22,843 bases of DNA from JAYSRU01 sp043720875 (GTDB taxonomy: Bacteria > Bacteroidota > Bacteroidia > Flavobacteriales_D > Crocinitomicaceae). The translations under genes and the position numbers were made by a program. Positions 1 through 6,906 of the stretch are shown piece after piece. Under the pieces are notes generated by a model. That model searched no databases. It was given only the letters and a program-made list of their open reading frames with translations, and was not told where the DNA came from. The stretch lies in the NCBI GenBank assembly GCA_043720875.1, contig JAYSRU010000261.1, forward strand, positions 1 through 22,843, written 5' to 3'. The first letter of the stretch is position 1. Every line of letters starts with the position of its first letter.

Positions 1-175
1 CTAGTTGATTGCAACCCCCTTGCTCAATTAACATGATTTCGAAATAGGTATGACGATGCTTTCGTTTCACATCGTAAGGATTCGTATGATCGAGGGGCAG
101 AATGTTTATTTGCTTTGAAGCAGTATCAAGTGAGTGTACCGGAAGTACGTCTTTTTCAGTAGTTAGTTTTGACAT
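1..175 (-). CDS. AraC-family transcriptional regulator, N-terminal fragment (cut by window edge)
   Basis: An open frame starts at the ATG at 173-175 and runs 58 codons leftwards without a stop to the window edge. The translated N-terminus contains the block KRKHRHTYFEIMLIEQGG, which matches the start of the cupin-like sensor domain of Bacteroidota AraC-type regulators (pattern HRHxYFEIxxxExGG). The DNA-binding C-terminal half would lie outside the window, so the assignment rests on this block alone. A TAnnTTTG-type box lies 29 bases upstream at 205-212. The neighbour at 350-1918 is on the same strand upstream, with about 170 bases between, so they need not be co-transcribed. Target genes and ligand cannot be told. 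Confidence 0.6.
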   Translation of the reverse strand, partial: MSKLTTEKDVLPVHSLDTASKQINILPLDHTNPYDVKRKHRHTYFEIMLIEQGGCNQL

Positions 176-204
176 ATGATTAGTCAGTTGATCAGGTTAA
201 GTGT

Positions 205-212
205 CAAACTTA
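205..212 (-). promoter_or_regulatory. Candidate Bacteroidota -7 promoter box for the AraC-like gene
   Basis: On the minus strand this reads TAAGTTTG, matching the TAnnTTTG -7 consensus known for Bacteroidota. It lies 29 bases before the ATG at 175. I see no convincing TTG/TTTG -33 partner, so this is a weak call. Confidence 0.3.
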
Positions 213-349
213 AGATTTATTATTGTCTTTGCAGCATATTACTTAAGTATTAAGCTAATCTTTAACGAGTTACGCGGGCTTGAGTTTTTCAGGTAGTTGT
301 TCATGCCTCTTCCTGCTGGCAGCACATTAAATACCTCAGTAATTTAGTG

Positions 350-1918
350 CTATTGTTTAATGTTTTTTGACCTGAACCTTCCATTTGGTGTTTGTAATTC
401 AACAAAATATATTCCGTTCGACAAATTGGAACCACTTATGGTATAGGAGTACGTTCCTTTAATTTTATGTCCGGTGTCAATACTATTTATGAGTTTACCC
501 AAATTGTCGTACAGTGAAACTTGAATATATTGAGCACCTGGGAGATCAAAAGCTAAATATATTTGGTCGCTAAATGGATTAGGAGAACAGTTTACTTTTA
601 GATCGATTTGAGCGTTCAAGTCATTGCCCAATGTTAATATATTAAGTAGTTCAAGGTATAAACCCATCGATTGAATATCTAAATATTTACCATTAAGCGC
701 TGCTTGATTGATGTGTCTGCCAATTAGGTTTTTTACTTGAAGCCTTGTGCTCGTTGCATATAAAGTACTGTCGAGAAGGTAAGCAGAAATCAACCAACGA
801 AAACCAGTTGCTGAACCACAAGTATTTGAATAATCTGTTAAATTTCGAATCGCTCGAACTGCCAGCGTGTCTAGGTTCGTCTTATAAGGACTTGATGCCG
901 GAATCAAATTAATTGTTGGAACAATGTTGTACAGGATTAAATTGTGATAACGCGAATTTGCATTATGTCCATCCGCCCAACGTCCATTAGCTATCTGTCC
1001 TGGAGATACACCATAACGTAAGTTTATTATAGCTCGGTTGAGATAATTTAGATCATTACTCAGTTGATACCCTCTTGTCAATGCCAAAGAAACAAACGTA
1101 TTATAGTTGTAATTGACATTCATTTTTAACGGCATCATATAATTGGCTACTGCTAATGCAATGTTCTTGTATTGAATATTTCCGGTGTACATAAAAGCTT
1201 CGTAAAAGGCATTGCCAATAACACCCGCGTCAAATTTGAATTCTCCAGAATTTCTGTCGTCAATTATCCAACCGTTCACCAAGACCAATGAACTATCTGC
1301 ACCCAAATCGTTTAAATAGTTTTGAATTATCGGAGAAAACACAGGATCTCCATAAGTTCTAAGATCAGGAAATGGAAATGCACCATTGGGCAATTGCATG
1401 GTCGCTAAACTGTCTAACGCTCGATTCGCCCACGTTTGGTACAACGTTTTTCTTGCCAGGTCAGTTTCTTTATCCGCAATCTTTAGTAGTCCAACCGCAA
1501 CTTCGGCTGAGGCTCTTAAAAATATAGAATGAGGCAGATAGGATGTTGGAGCCATGCCTTTCGCCACTTTCCATAAGTCGACATAAACTAAACTGTCTGC
1601 GGCAACGAGTTGTCTTGAAAGTAAAATTGAATTGGATAAATTTTGCCAACTTGTTGTGCTTACTAAATTGTAATAGGTTTCAACTGCATCCGGTTTCCCG
1701 CCTTCTGTATTGAATGTGGACTTAATTAACGTATTTAAGCTATCTATTGCTGTAAAATTCTCCTGCACTAAGGCCGAGTCGAGTTGAACCATAAACACAC
1801 TTATTTGACTTTCTTGCGCAGAAATCAAAGTTTGAACTGCCCCACAAGACTGTCCGAAACCAGTTGAACTTGTCAAAGTCGCAATAACGAATGTCAAAAA
1901 TTTGGCTGTGTTTTTCAT
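350..1918 (-). CDS. T9SS-secreted alpha-helical protein of unknown function (type A sorting domain)
   Basis: The 522-residue protein begins with a signal peptide (residues 1-22, ending TGFGQ). It ends with a Por-secretion type A sorting domain of about 80 residues from residue 442: an NPF turn (SPNPFSD), then SLYDNLGK, LSNGIYFVEL and a basic end. This directs export through the inner membrane by Sec and across the outer membrane by the type IX system, with release or surface anchoring. The middle (about 100-430) is rich in repeated helical pairs with aromatic and Asn/Trp patches (GRWADGHNANSRYHN). It resembles alpha/alpha-toroid folds of polysaccharide-active enzymes, but I see no diagnostic catalytic motif and do not assign an activity. 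It stands alone on the minus strand, and the LysR gene diverges from it after a 224-base gap. Confidence 0.85.
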   Translation of the reverse strand: MKNTAKFLTFVIATLTSSTGFGQSCGAVQTLISAQESQISVFMVQLDSALVQENFTAIDSLNTLIKSTFNTEGGKPDAVETYYNLVSTTSWQNLSNSILLSRQLVAADSLVYVDLWKVAKGMAPTSYLPHSIFLRASAEVAVGLLKIADKETDLARKTLYQTWANRALDSLATMQLPNGAFPFPDLRTYGDPVFSPIIQNYLNDLGADSSLVLVNGWIIDDRNSGEFKFDAGVIGNAFYEAFMYTGNIQYKNIALAVANYMMPLKMNVNYNYNTFVSLALTRGYQLSNDLNYLNRAIINLRYGVSPGQIANGRWADGHNANSRYHNLILYNIVPTINLIPASSPYKTNLDTLAVRAIRNLTDYSNTCGSATGFRWLISAYLLDSTLYATSTRLQVKNLIGRHINQAALNGKYLDIQSMGLYLELLNILTLGNDLNAQIDLKVNCSPNPFSDQIYLAFDLPGAQYIQVSLYDNLGKLINSIDTGHKIKGTYSYTISGSNLSNGIYFVELQTPNGRFRSKNIKQ

Positions 1919-2110
1919 GGTCCGTTGTTATAAGTTTTGCTACAAAGGATTACGCAATTCATTACTCAAGCAATTTAGCTATTCCAGTTTGTTTCTCGCC
2001 ACACCACTAAATATTTTATGAAAGTAAGAAATAAATCTATCAAAAATTTAATTTTATTAATGTTTAAATTATCCTACAAATATGTCAAGATTAATTCATG
2101 TATTTTTATT

Positions 2111-2118
2111 TATATTTG
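2111..2118 (+). promoter_or_regulatory. Candidate -7 promoter box for the LysR-type gene
   Basis: TATATTTG fits the Bacteroidota -7 consensus TAnnTTTG and lies 24 bases before the ATG at 2143. The region is very AT-rich, so a chance match is possible. No clear -33 element is visible. Confidence 0.35.
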
Positions 2119-2142
2119 TAATTGAACCCATAAAAACATCTT

Positions 2143-3066
2143 ATGAATTACACATTGAACCAGCTTCAGATATTTCTAAAAGTGATGCAAACACAAAGTG
2201 TAACAAAAGCAGCAGAAGAGTTGCACTTGACTCAACCGGCTGTCTCCATCCAACTTAAAAATTTCCAAGAACAATTTGAGATTCCGTTAACTGAAATAGT
2301 AGGAAGAAGAATACATATTACAGATTTCGGCAGAGAGATCGGCGAAGCTGCTGAAAGTATTATTAATCAGGTTTACGCTATAAATTATAAAACCTTAGCT
2401 TTTAAAGGACAATTGACAGGAAGGCTTAAAATTTCAGTTGTTTCGACTGGGAAATACGTACTTCCCTTTTTCTTGAGTGACTTTATGAATGAGCATTCAG
2501 GAGTAGAATTATTAATGGATGTTACGAATAAAAATAAAGTACTACATGCGTTAGAAAACAATGAAGTTGATTTTGCACTTGTTTCAATTCTACCCAGTAG
2601 GTTAAATATTGAAAAACTCGATTTACTTCAAAATAAGTTGTTTTTGGTAGGAAGCAATGAACTGATAAATAATAACACTACTAACGCACAAGAAATATTT
2701 AAAGACTTGCCCTTAATTTTTAGAGAAAAAGGTTCTGGTACAAGACAAACCATGGAAAATTTTATTGAACGCAATGATATTTCTGTTTTAAAAAAGATGG
2801 AGTTAACTTCAAATGAAGCCGTTAAACAGGCATTAATAGCAGGTTTAGGATACTCTATTATGCCCCTAATTGGTATTAAAAATGAGTTAATCACCAATGA
2901 ATTACGTATAATCCCTGTAAAAGGTCTTCCTATTAAAACAACTTGGAGTTTAATCTGGTTGAAAGGAAAGAAACATTCTCCAGTTTCTAATTCTTTTTTA
3001 GCATATTTGAATAAGGAAAAATCCCAAATCATTGATAACAAATTTAGTTGGTATGAACAGTATTAG
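2143..3066 (+). CDS. LysR-family transcriptional regulator (CbbR/CmpR-like)
   Basis: The protein has 307 residues, the normal LysR size. Residues 1-60 form the winged helix-turn-helix (LNQLQIFLKV, SVTKAAEELHLTQPAVSIQLK). A linker helix follows, and residues about 88-295 form the periplasmic-binding-like sensor domain with the typical GSGTRQ segment. The gene converges on a bicarbonate transporter of the SbtA family; the two stop codons are 36 bases apart. LysR regulators of the CbbR/CmpR branch control inorganic-carbon uptake in other bacteria, so control of the neighbouring transporter is a reasonable inference, not shown. A 24-base inverted repeat before that transporter could be the operator. 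The start is the first ATG of the frame and gives a complete HTH. Confidence 0.9.
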   Translation: MNYTLNQLQIFLKVMQTQSVTKAAEELHLTQPAVSIQLKNFQEQFEIPLTEIVGRRIHITDFGREIGEAAESIINQVYAINYKTLAFKGQLTGRLKISVVSTGKYVLPFFLSDFMNEHSGVELLMDVTNKNKVLHALENNEVDFALVSILPSRLNIEKLDLLQNKLFLVGSNELINNNTTNAQEIFKDLPLIFREKGSGTRQTMENFIERNDISVLKKMELTSNEAVKQALIAGLGYSIMPLIGIKNELITNELRIIPVKGLPIKTTWSLIWLKGKKHSPVSNSFLAYLNKEKSQIIDNKFSWYEQY

Positions 3067-3102
3067 CAACTTCCAGCTTCAGCAATTCATCCTTTACTTT
3101 TT

Positions 3103-4068
3103 TTAGAAATGTTGCACGACGAGAAAATAAATAGGCATACCAATGGTGATATTTATAGGAAAAGTTACCGCTAGAGCCATCGGAAGATACAATCCTGGAT
3201 CTGCTTTCGGTACGGTTATCTTCATCGCGGCAGGCACCGCTATGTAGGATGCACTTGCGGCGAGAATAGCAAACATAAATCTATTCGTAATATCTGACGT
3301 TACAAATCCACTTAACACGGCAAAAAGACAGCCATTCACCAGCGGAATCAAGATGGCAAAGGCAATCGGAAAAATTCCATAGGAAAAGAATGATTTCAAC
3401 TTCCGCCCACTTGTGATACCCATATCTAAGAGAAATATGGCAAGGAAACCTTTAAACAAATCGTTGGTAAACGGTTTAATGCCTTCGGCTTGTTTATCGC
3501 TAGCCATAAAGCCTATTACCAAACTTCCAAGAATCAACAAAACACTGCCATTGGTTAAGGAATGCTTTATTACCTGTGGAATTTTAATTTTTGTGGTTGC
3601 TTCCTCCTTATTGAATAATGAGATTAAAACTAAACCAATTATTATTGCTGGAGATTCCATCAATGCCATTATTGCAACCATGTGACCATGAAGACTCATT
3701 TGTTGACTTTCCAGAAAGGAGACCGCAGTCACGAAAGTAACCGCACTTACAGATCCATATGCTGCAGCAATTGCCCCTGCATCAAATACATTTAGCTTTC
3801 TTTTAAGAATAAAAAAGGTATAGAACGGTATGATTGCCGAAATGAATATCCCAAAAAACATAGATAATCCGATTTCAGTAGTAAATGTTTCATGCGACAA
3901 TTCTTGGCCGCCTTTAAATCCGATAGAGAATAATAAGTAGAGCGAAATAAATTTAGAAGAGTTAGGTGGAATCTCTAAATCGCTTTTCACATATACGGCG
4001 ACAACGCCTAATACAAAGAATAGTAATGCCGGATTGGTTAGGTTTTCGATGAGCAGATTTAAATTCAT
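3103..4068 (-). CDS. Sodium-dependent bicarbonate transporter, SbtA family
   Basis: The 321-residue, very hydrophobic protein has about ten membrane segments. It carries the family features: start NLLIENLTNPALLFFVLG, then IPPNSSKFISLYLLFSIGFKGG, and the repeated half with GFLAIFLLDMGITSG. Proteins of this family (Sbt_1) import bicarbonate with sodium across the inner membrane. In heterotrophic Bacteroidota this would feed carboxylation reactions. The gene faces the LysR regulator at 2143-3066. No carbonic anhydrase or PII-like SbtB gene lies beside it. The ATG at 4066-4068 is preceded by an A-rich stretch and no Shine-Dalgarno sequence, as usual in this phylum. Confidence 0.88.
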   Translation of the reverse strand: MNLNLLIENLTNPALLFFVLGVVAVYVKSDLEIPPNSSKFISLYLLFSIGFKGGQELSHETFTTEIGLSMFFGIFISAIIPFYTFFILKRKLNVFDAGAIAAAYGSVSAVTFVTAVSFLESQQMSLHGHMVAIMALMESPAIIIGLVLISLFNKEEATTKIKIPQVIKHSLTNGSVLLILGSLVIGFMASDKQAEGIKPFTNDLFKGFLAIFLLDMGITSGRKLKSFFSYGIFPIAFAILIPLVNGCLFAVLSGFVTSDITNRFMFAILAASASYIAVPAAMKITVPKADPGLYLPMALAVTFPINITIGMPIYFLVVQHF

Positions 4069-4123
4069 TTTTGCTTTTTTTTTAACGCTGCAAAAGTGAA
4101 GTTTTTAACTCATTTATTTTCAT

Positions 4124-4147
4124 TTATACTTAATATATAAGTCATAA
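4124..4147. promoter_or_regulatory. Inverted repeat upstream of sbtA-like gene, possible LysR operator
   Basis: The plus strand reads TTATACTTA, five bases, then TAAGTCATAA. ACTTA/TAAGT pair perfectly, and TTAT/ATAA extend the symmetry except for one extra C. It lies 56-79 bases upstream of the transporter ATG, contains the T-N11-A type spacing used by LysR proteins, and is the only clear dyad in that gap. The site is inferred from sequence only; AT-rich DNA yields such dyads by chance. Confidence 0.35.
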
Positions 4148-4196
4148 AAAAAATTAATGTATTATAACTTAATTTCAGTAGAATTTCTGCAATTAA

Positions 4197-4895
4197 TTAC
4201 TTGGCTGGTGTTGGTGCAGTTTTTCGGTATAGTTCATAGTAAAAACCTAAGACCAGGAAATCGCGACCAGTTTCATCATTAATTTTATAATCGAATTGGT
4301 GTAAATAACCAAGCTGCAAGGCAGTCGCTTTTGAAGGCTTGAAGTTCAACGCAAACAATAATCTGTTTCTTTCAAAATAAGGTTCATTATCCGTGAAAAA
4401 TAACTCATTACTCACATTTACTTGAAATGGCTTGTAGTTGTTGCGTTCCTTACCAAAAGGATAAGACGCCCCTAATCTGTAGCGAAAGCGATTTCGATAA
4501 CCATTGCTTGTCCAGCGCAACTCTGCCCTGTACCGCTGTTCAATCTTTAACTTCCCTACATATTGATTCAAAACTAGCTGCGGCCATGCTCTAAATTCAT
4601 TATTGTTTTTTGGAACAACAAAATTACCCCCTTCTTTAAACGTTTGATAACTTCCTGCTCCTAACGTAAAAATCACATTTTTGTACACATTATAGCTAAC
4701 CGCAGCTTTGTATTCGTAATAGTGAAAGTTATCATAAAATTTTAATGAACGTAACTGACTTTCGCAAAAAACACTCCATTTGTCATTGTATTTGTATTTC
4801 ACATTCACGATATTCCAGCTACCCAGATTAGTTTCCTGAGCCGAAAAGGAAACTGTTACAAATAATACGAGATTTATTAAGCAGATCTGTTTCAT
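4197..4895 (-). CDS. DUF2490 family outer-membrane beta-barrel protein
   Basis: The protein has 232 residues with a signal peptide (1-19, ending VSFSA). It then shows the DUF2490 pattern: LGSWNIVNVKYKYNDKWSVF near the mature N-terminus, alternating amphipathic strands and a conserved KIEQRYRAELRW block followed by NRFRYRLGASYPF. The family is predicted to form a small barrel in the outer membrane; its substrate is unknown. The ATG overlaps the stop of the MscS-like gene by four bases (ATGA), so the two are translationally coupled and form an operon with the Fic gene. What a barrel protein does beside a mechanosensitive channel is not established. Confidence 0.82.
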   Translation of the reverse strand: MKQICLINLVLFVTVSFSAQETNLGSWNIVNVKYKYNDKWSVFCESQLRSLKFYDNFHYYEYKAAVSYNVYKNVIFTLGAGSYQTFKEGGNFVVPKNNNEFRAWPQLVLNQYVGKLKIEQRYRAELRWTSNGYRNRFRYRLGASYPFGKERNNYKPFQVNVSNELFFTDNEPYFERNRLLFALNFKPSKATALQLGYLHQFDYKINDETGRDFLVLGFYYELYRKTAPTPAK

Positions 4896-5413
4896 TTAGC
4901 AGTTTCGTTAGATAGCTCTTTAGTGTCCATAACTGCATAAGATTTTTCAAAAAAATGAGAATTCGGTATGGTTATTATTTGATTTTCTATGGTTTTAATG
5001 TGCACAAAAAAGTAATTCATTTCAGTCACTTCACCTTCATAGTTATAGTCTTTGTGCAATACTTTAATATGATCTCCCATTTTTACGGGATGGTTAAAGA
5101 ATATCAAAATACTTGAAGTAATATTAGACAATAAAGACCATTGTGCAAAAAACGCTATCCCTAAGGCTGTTAAAATTGAACTGGCAAACAAGGCAATTTG
5201 ATTTTGTTTAAATCCCCAAATTCCAGTGAGTAAAATAATCGCGGTTATTGTGGTAAACAATTGAACCGCTCTAATTGTCATTTTCCTCCTTCCTCTTTCA
5301 AAACGCGTTTTTTTTAGCGCATTGTTAATGACAGATTTGACGATGAAATAAATAATAAAATAACCTACCACCACAAATAGGGTTTCGATTACTTGAACGT
5401 TTAATGCTTTCAT
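4892..5413 (-). CDS. Minimal MscS-family mechanosensitive channel
   Basis: The 173-residue protein has membrane helices at about 8-28 and 48-66 and a pore-like third helix at about 72-98 (ALFASSILTALGIAFFAQWSLLSNITSSI). The small beta-domain typical of MscS follows (FFNHPVKMGDHIKV, EGEVTEMNYFFVHIKT, ITIPNSHFF). It is much shorter than E. coli MscS (286 residues) because it stops after the beta-domain and lacks the alpha/beta vestibule. Function would be release of small solutes on membrane tension, in the inner membrane. It overlaps the upstream Fic gene and the downstream DUF2490 gene by four bases each, so all three are probably made from one transcript. Confidence 0.88.
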   Translation of the reverse strand: MKALNVQVIETLFVVVGYFIIYFIVKSVINNALKKTRFERGRRKMTIRAVQLFTTITAIILLTGIWGFKQNQIALFASSILTALGIAFFAQWSLLSNITSSILIFFNHPVKMGDHIKVLHKDYNYEGEVTEMNYFFVHIKTIENQIITIPNSHFFEKSYAVMDTKELSNETAK

Positions 5414-6210
5414 TCTTTTATGTTTAGTTTGTTTTCTCTGTTTAACCCAATGATATTTATGCTTTCGTAAAGTAACTTAGCATTTACTAACAAGCGATCT
5501 AACTCTTGATCAAAAAAAGTAGCGGTATGGTTATTCCATTGAAGTGGATGATTCATGAGTTCTTTAAAACTATTTGCTAAAGTAGTTATATATTCTTTTT
5601 TTTGAGGAGCATCGTCTATAAAGATCGGAGGATACATGTCATACATCAGCATCCAATTTTTTGCAATGCGCGTTACTCTTCCATTTCCATCCGCAAAGGG
5701 ATGTATTCTGATGAGTTCATGATGAAAGTAAATCGCTTTTATGATAGGGTTCGAAATGCACTCTATTCTATAAAATAGCTCCGAGACCAAATTTGGAACT
5801 TGAAAGGGCTCCGGACAAATATGCGCCCCAATTTGAACAAGGCTATGCCGATAGCGGTTAGGATGCATCAAATGGGCTTCTGGTGAAACCAAACGCAGGA
5901 GTTGAAACAATTGTATTTCTTTTTCAAAATTATTGTTTGCTATTATTTCTTCAATCACATAGTTGAGCGATACTTTGAGGTTAAGCAAATACTCCTTAGC
6001 TTCCTCTTCGTTTTGAGCCTCCATTTGAGCATTCTTAATACTCACCAGCTCTTTTAGATTATCCATTCCTTCTAAATAGATATCTAAAAGATCATCGTCA
6101 AGGTGATGACGACTGTAAATAATTAGTCTATAAATCGACTTAATCAAATTATCAATCTCATCAATCTTTTTTTGATTAACCTGAATAATCTCTATGGGTA
6201 GTAATTCCAT
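5410..6210 (-). CDS. Fic domain protein (predicted AMP-transferase)
   Basis: The protein has 266 residues. The active-site motif HPFADGNGRVTR is at residues 170-181: catalytic His170, Asp/Gly/Asn for phosphate and magnesium binding, and two Arg. The flap region before it has YRHSLVQIGAHICPEPFQVP (about 120-139). Fic enzymes usually transfer AMP from ATP to a hydroxyl of a target protein. The usual inhibitory motif [ST]xxxE[GN] is not seen in exact form; the closest is DIYLEG at 43-48 in the N-terminal helical part, with Asp in place of Ser/Thr. The gene heads an operon with an MscS-like channel and a DUF2490 barrel. The target is unknown; a link to the channel is only suggested by position. 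Confidence 0.9.
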   Translation of the reverse strand: MELLPIEIIQVNQKKIDEIDNLIKSIYRLIIYSRHHLDDDLLDIYLEGMDNLKELVSIKNAQMEAQNEEEAKEYLLNLKVSLNYVIEEIIANNNFEKEIQLFQLLRLVSPEAHLMHPNRYRHSLVQIGAHICPEPFQVPNLVSELFYRIECISNPIIKAIYFHHELIRIHPFADGNGRVTRIAKNWMLMYDMYPPIFIDDAPQKKEYITTLANSFKELMNHPLQWNNHTATFFDQELDRLLVNAKLLYESINIIGLNRENKLNIKE

Positions 6211-6552
6211 TTTTGCCCGGTGTTATTTTGTTGACCTGTTAGCACTTTGAACGCCTTCCGCTTATACTTAAACGTTCTTTTCACTTGGACAACTTCTAAT
6301 TATAGCGCGCTAATGTAATGACGAAAACAAAATTAACCAAGTTGATCATTGTGGATCTTTTAAAGGGTTGTACTTGTCTATTTAAATGTATCTGAACATT
6401 AAACTTTGGCCCAAAAACTAACCCTCACAATTCTACCAAAAGTAACGTAATTCAAATATTTAGGACTTGATGAACTAGTATTGACTTGTTTGCCAAAAAA
6501 TACCACCCAAATTATGCAGCGCATAGCTTCGAAAATAAAAAAATAAAAAAAA
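6211..6552. other. Intergenic region between divergent Fic and methionine operons
   Basis: About 340 bases before the met promoter carry no gene I can support. The stretch must hold the promoter of the minus-strand Fic operon. Two TAnnTTTG-like matches on the minus strand (6328-6335 and 6437-6444) are candidates, but both lack a clear -33 partner. A perfect 10-base palindrome TAGCGCGCTA lies at 6303-6312 and stands out in AT-rich surroundings; its role is unknown. Confidence 0.4.
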
Positions 6553-6586
6553 TTGTTGTGTAACTTAAAATAATACTTTAGCTTTG
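6553..6586 (+). promoter_or_regulatory. Promoter of the SAM-controlled methionine operon
   Basis: TAGCTTTG at 6579-6586 matches the Bacteroidota -7 box TAnnTTTG exactly. TTGTTG at 6553-6558 lies 20 bases upstream of it and can serve as the -33 TTG element. Transcription would begin around 6590-6595, a short distance before the riboswitch helix P1 at 6618. Position and spacing make this the best promoter in the window. Confidence 0.65.
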
Positions 6587-6617
6587 CTGCGTCAAAATTT
6601 CTCTTTCTAGGGGAAAA

Positions 6618-6754
6618 TTGATTTATACAGAAGAGGTAAGAGACTGGCTCTATGATCCTCTGGCAACCAACTTAAATTTCGTCGCAAGGCGAATTGGAAA
6701 ACCGGTGCCAATTCCAGATTCTTAAGAATAGTTCTTAGGAAGAATATAAATTGA
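6618..6754 (+). ncRNA. SAM-I type (S-box) riboswitch
   Basis: The aptamer core is plain to see. AGAGG at 6632-6636 pairs with CCTCT at 6657-6661 (P2), enclosing GAGACTGGCTC (P2a with the ACTGGC kink). GGCAACC and GGTGCCAATTCC are the family hallmarks. P3 is closed by a GCAA tetraloop (TTCGTC/GGCGAA), and P4 is CTTAAGAA/TTCTTAGG around 6721-6740. P1 can be drawn as TTGATTTATA (6618-6627) with TATAAATTGA (6745-6754), ten pairs including two wobbles. SAM binding would stabilise P1, whose 3' strand ends five bases before the ATG of the Cys-rich leader ORF at 6760. I see no U-tract terminator directly after it, so control at leader translation, or later in the leader, is more likely than a simple terminator. 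Classification comes from the motifs, not from a covariance-model search. Confidence 0.9.
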
Positions 6755-6759
6755 GCAAA

Positions 6760-6840
6760 ATGAAAATGACATTCAACATCAAATCAAAAGGGAAACAGAA
6801 TACACGCCACAATTCAATGTGCTGCTGTTGTTGCTGTTAA
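6760..6840 (+). CDS. 26-residue leader peptide ending in six cysteines
   Basis: A complete ORF of 26 codons begins five bases after riboswitch P1. It starts MKMTFNIKSK, continues with basic and polar residues to RHNSM, and ends with six consecutive Cys codons (TGC TGC TGT TGT TGC TGT) directly before TAA. A random 26-codon frame would almost never end in Cys6, so it is probably translated and selected. It lies 66 bases before metX in the same leader. By analogy with leader peptides of amino-acid operons, scarcity of charged tRNA-Cys would stall ribosomes on the Cys run and change expression of the sulfur-assimilation genes. Cysteine is a direct competitor product for sulfide. Alternatively the peptide itself could bind metal or thiol compounds. 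No signal peptide is present. Cys control is inference; the ORF is seen directly. Confidence 0.6.
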   Translation: MKMTFNIKSKGKQNTRHNSMCCCCCC

Positions 6841-6851
6841 TTTTTTAGTCC

Positions 6852-6880
6852 AACGGTCTTCCAATTACACTAGATCCGTT
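6852..6880 (+). promoter_or_regulatory. Hairpin in the metX leader after the Cys-run ORF
   Basis: AACGGTCT (6852-6859) pairs with AGA-T-CCGTT (6872-6880): eight pairs with one bulged T and a 12-base loop. It starts 11 bases after the leader ORF stop, directly after the T-run at 6841-6846, and ends 26 bases before the metX ATG. No U-tract follows it, so it is not a standard terminator. It could tune metX translation or act as a pausing element linked to ribosome position on the Cys codons. Confidence 0.4.
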
Positions 6881-6906
6881 TCACATCAAAAATAATCCTT
6901 CCTTTT

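Noticed and set aside
2628..3041. 137-codon frame opposite the LysR gene
   Set aside because: It is a complementary-strand shadow of a well-supported LysR coding region, with no motif of its own.
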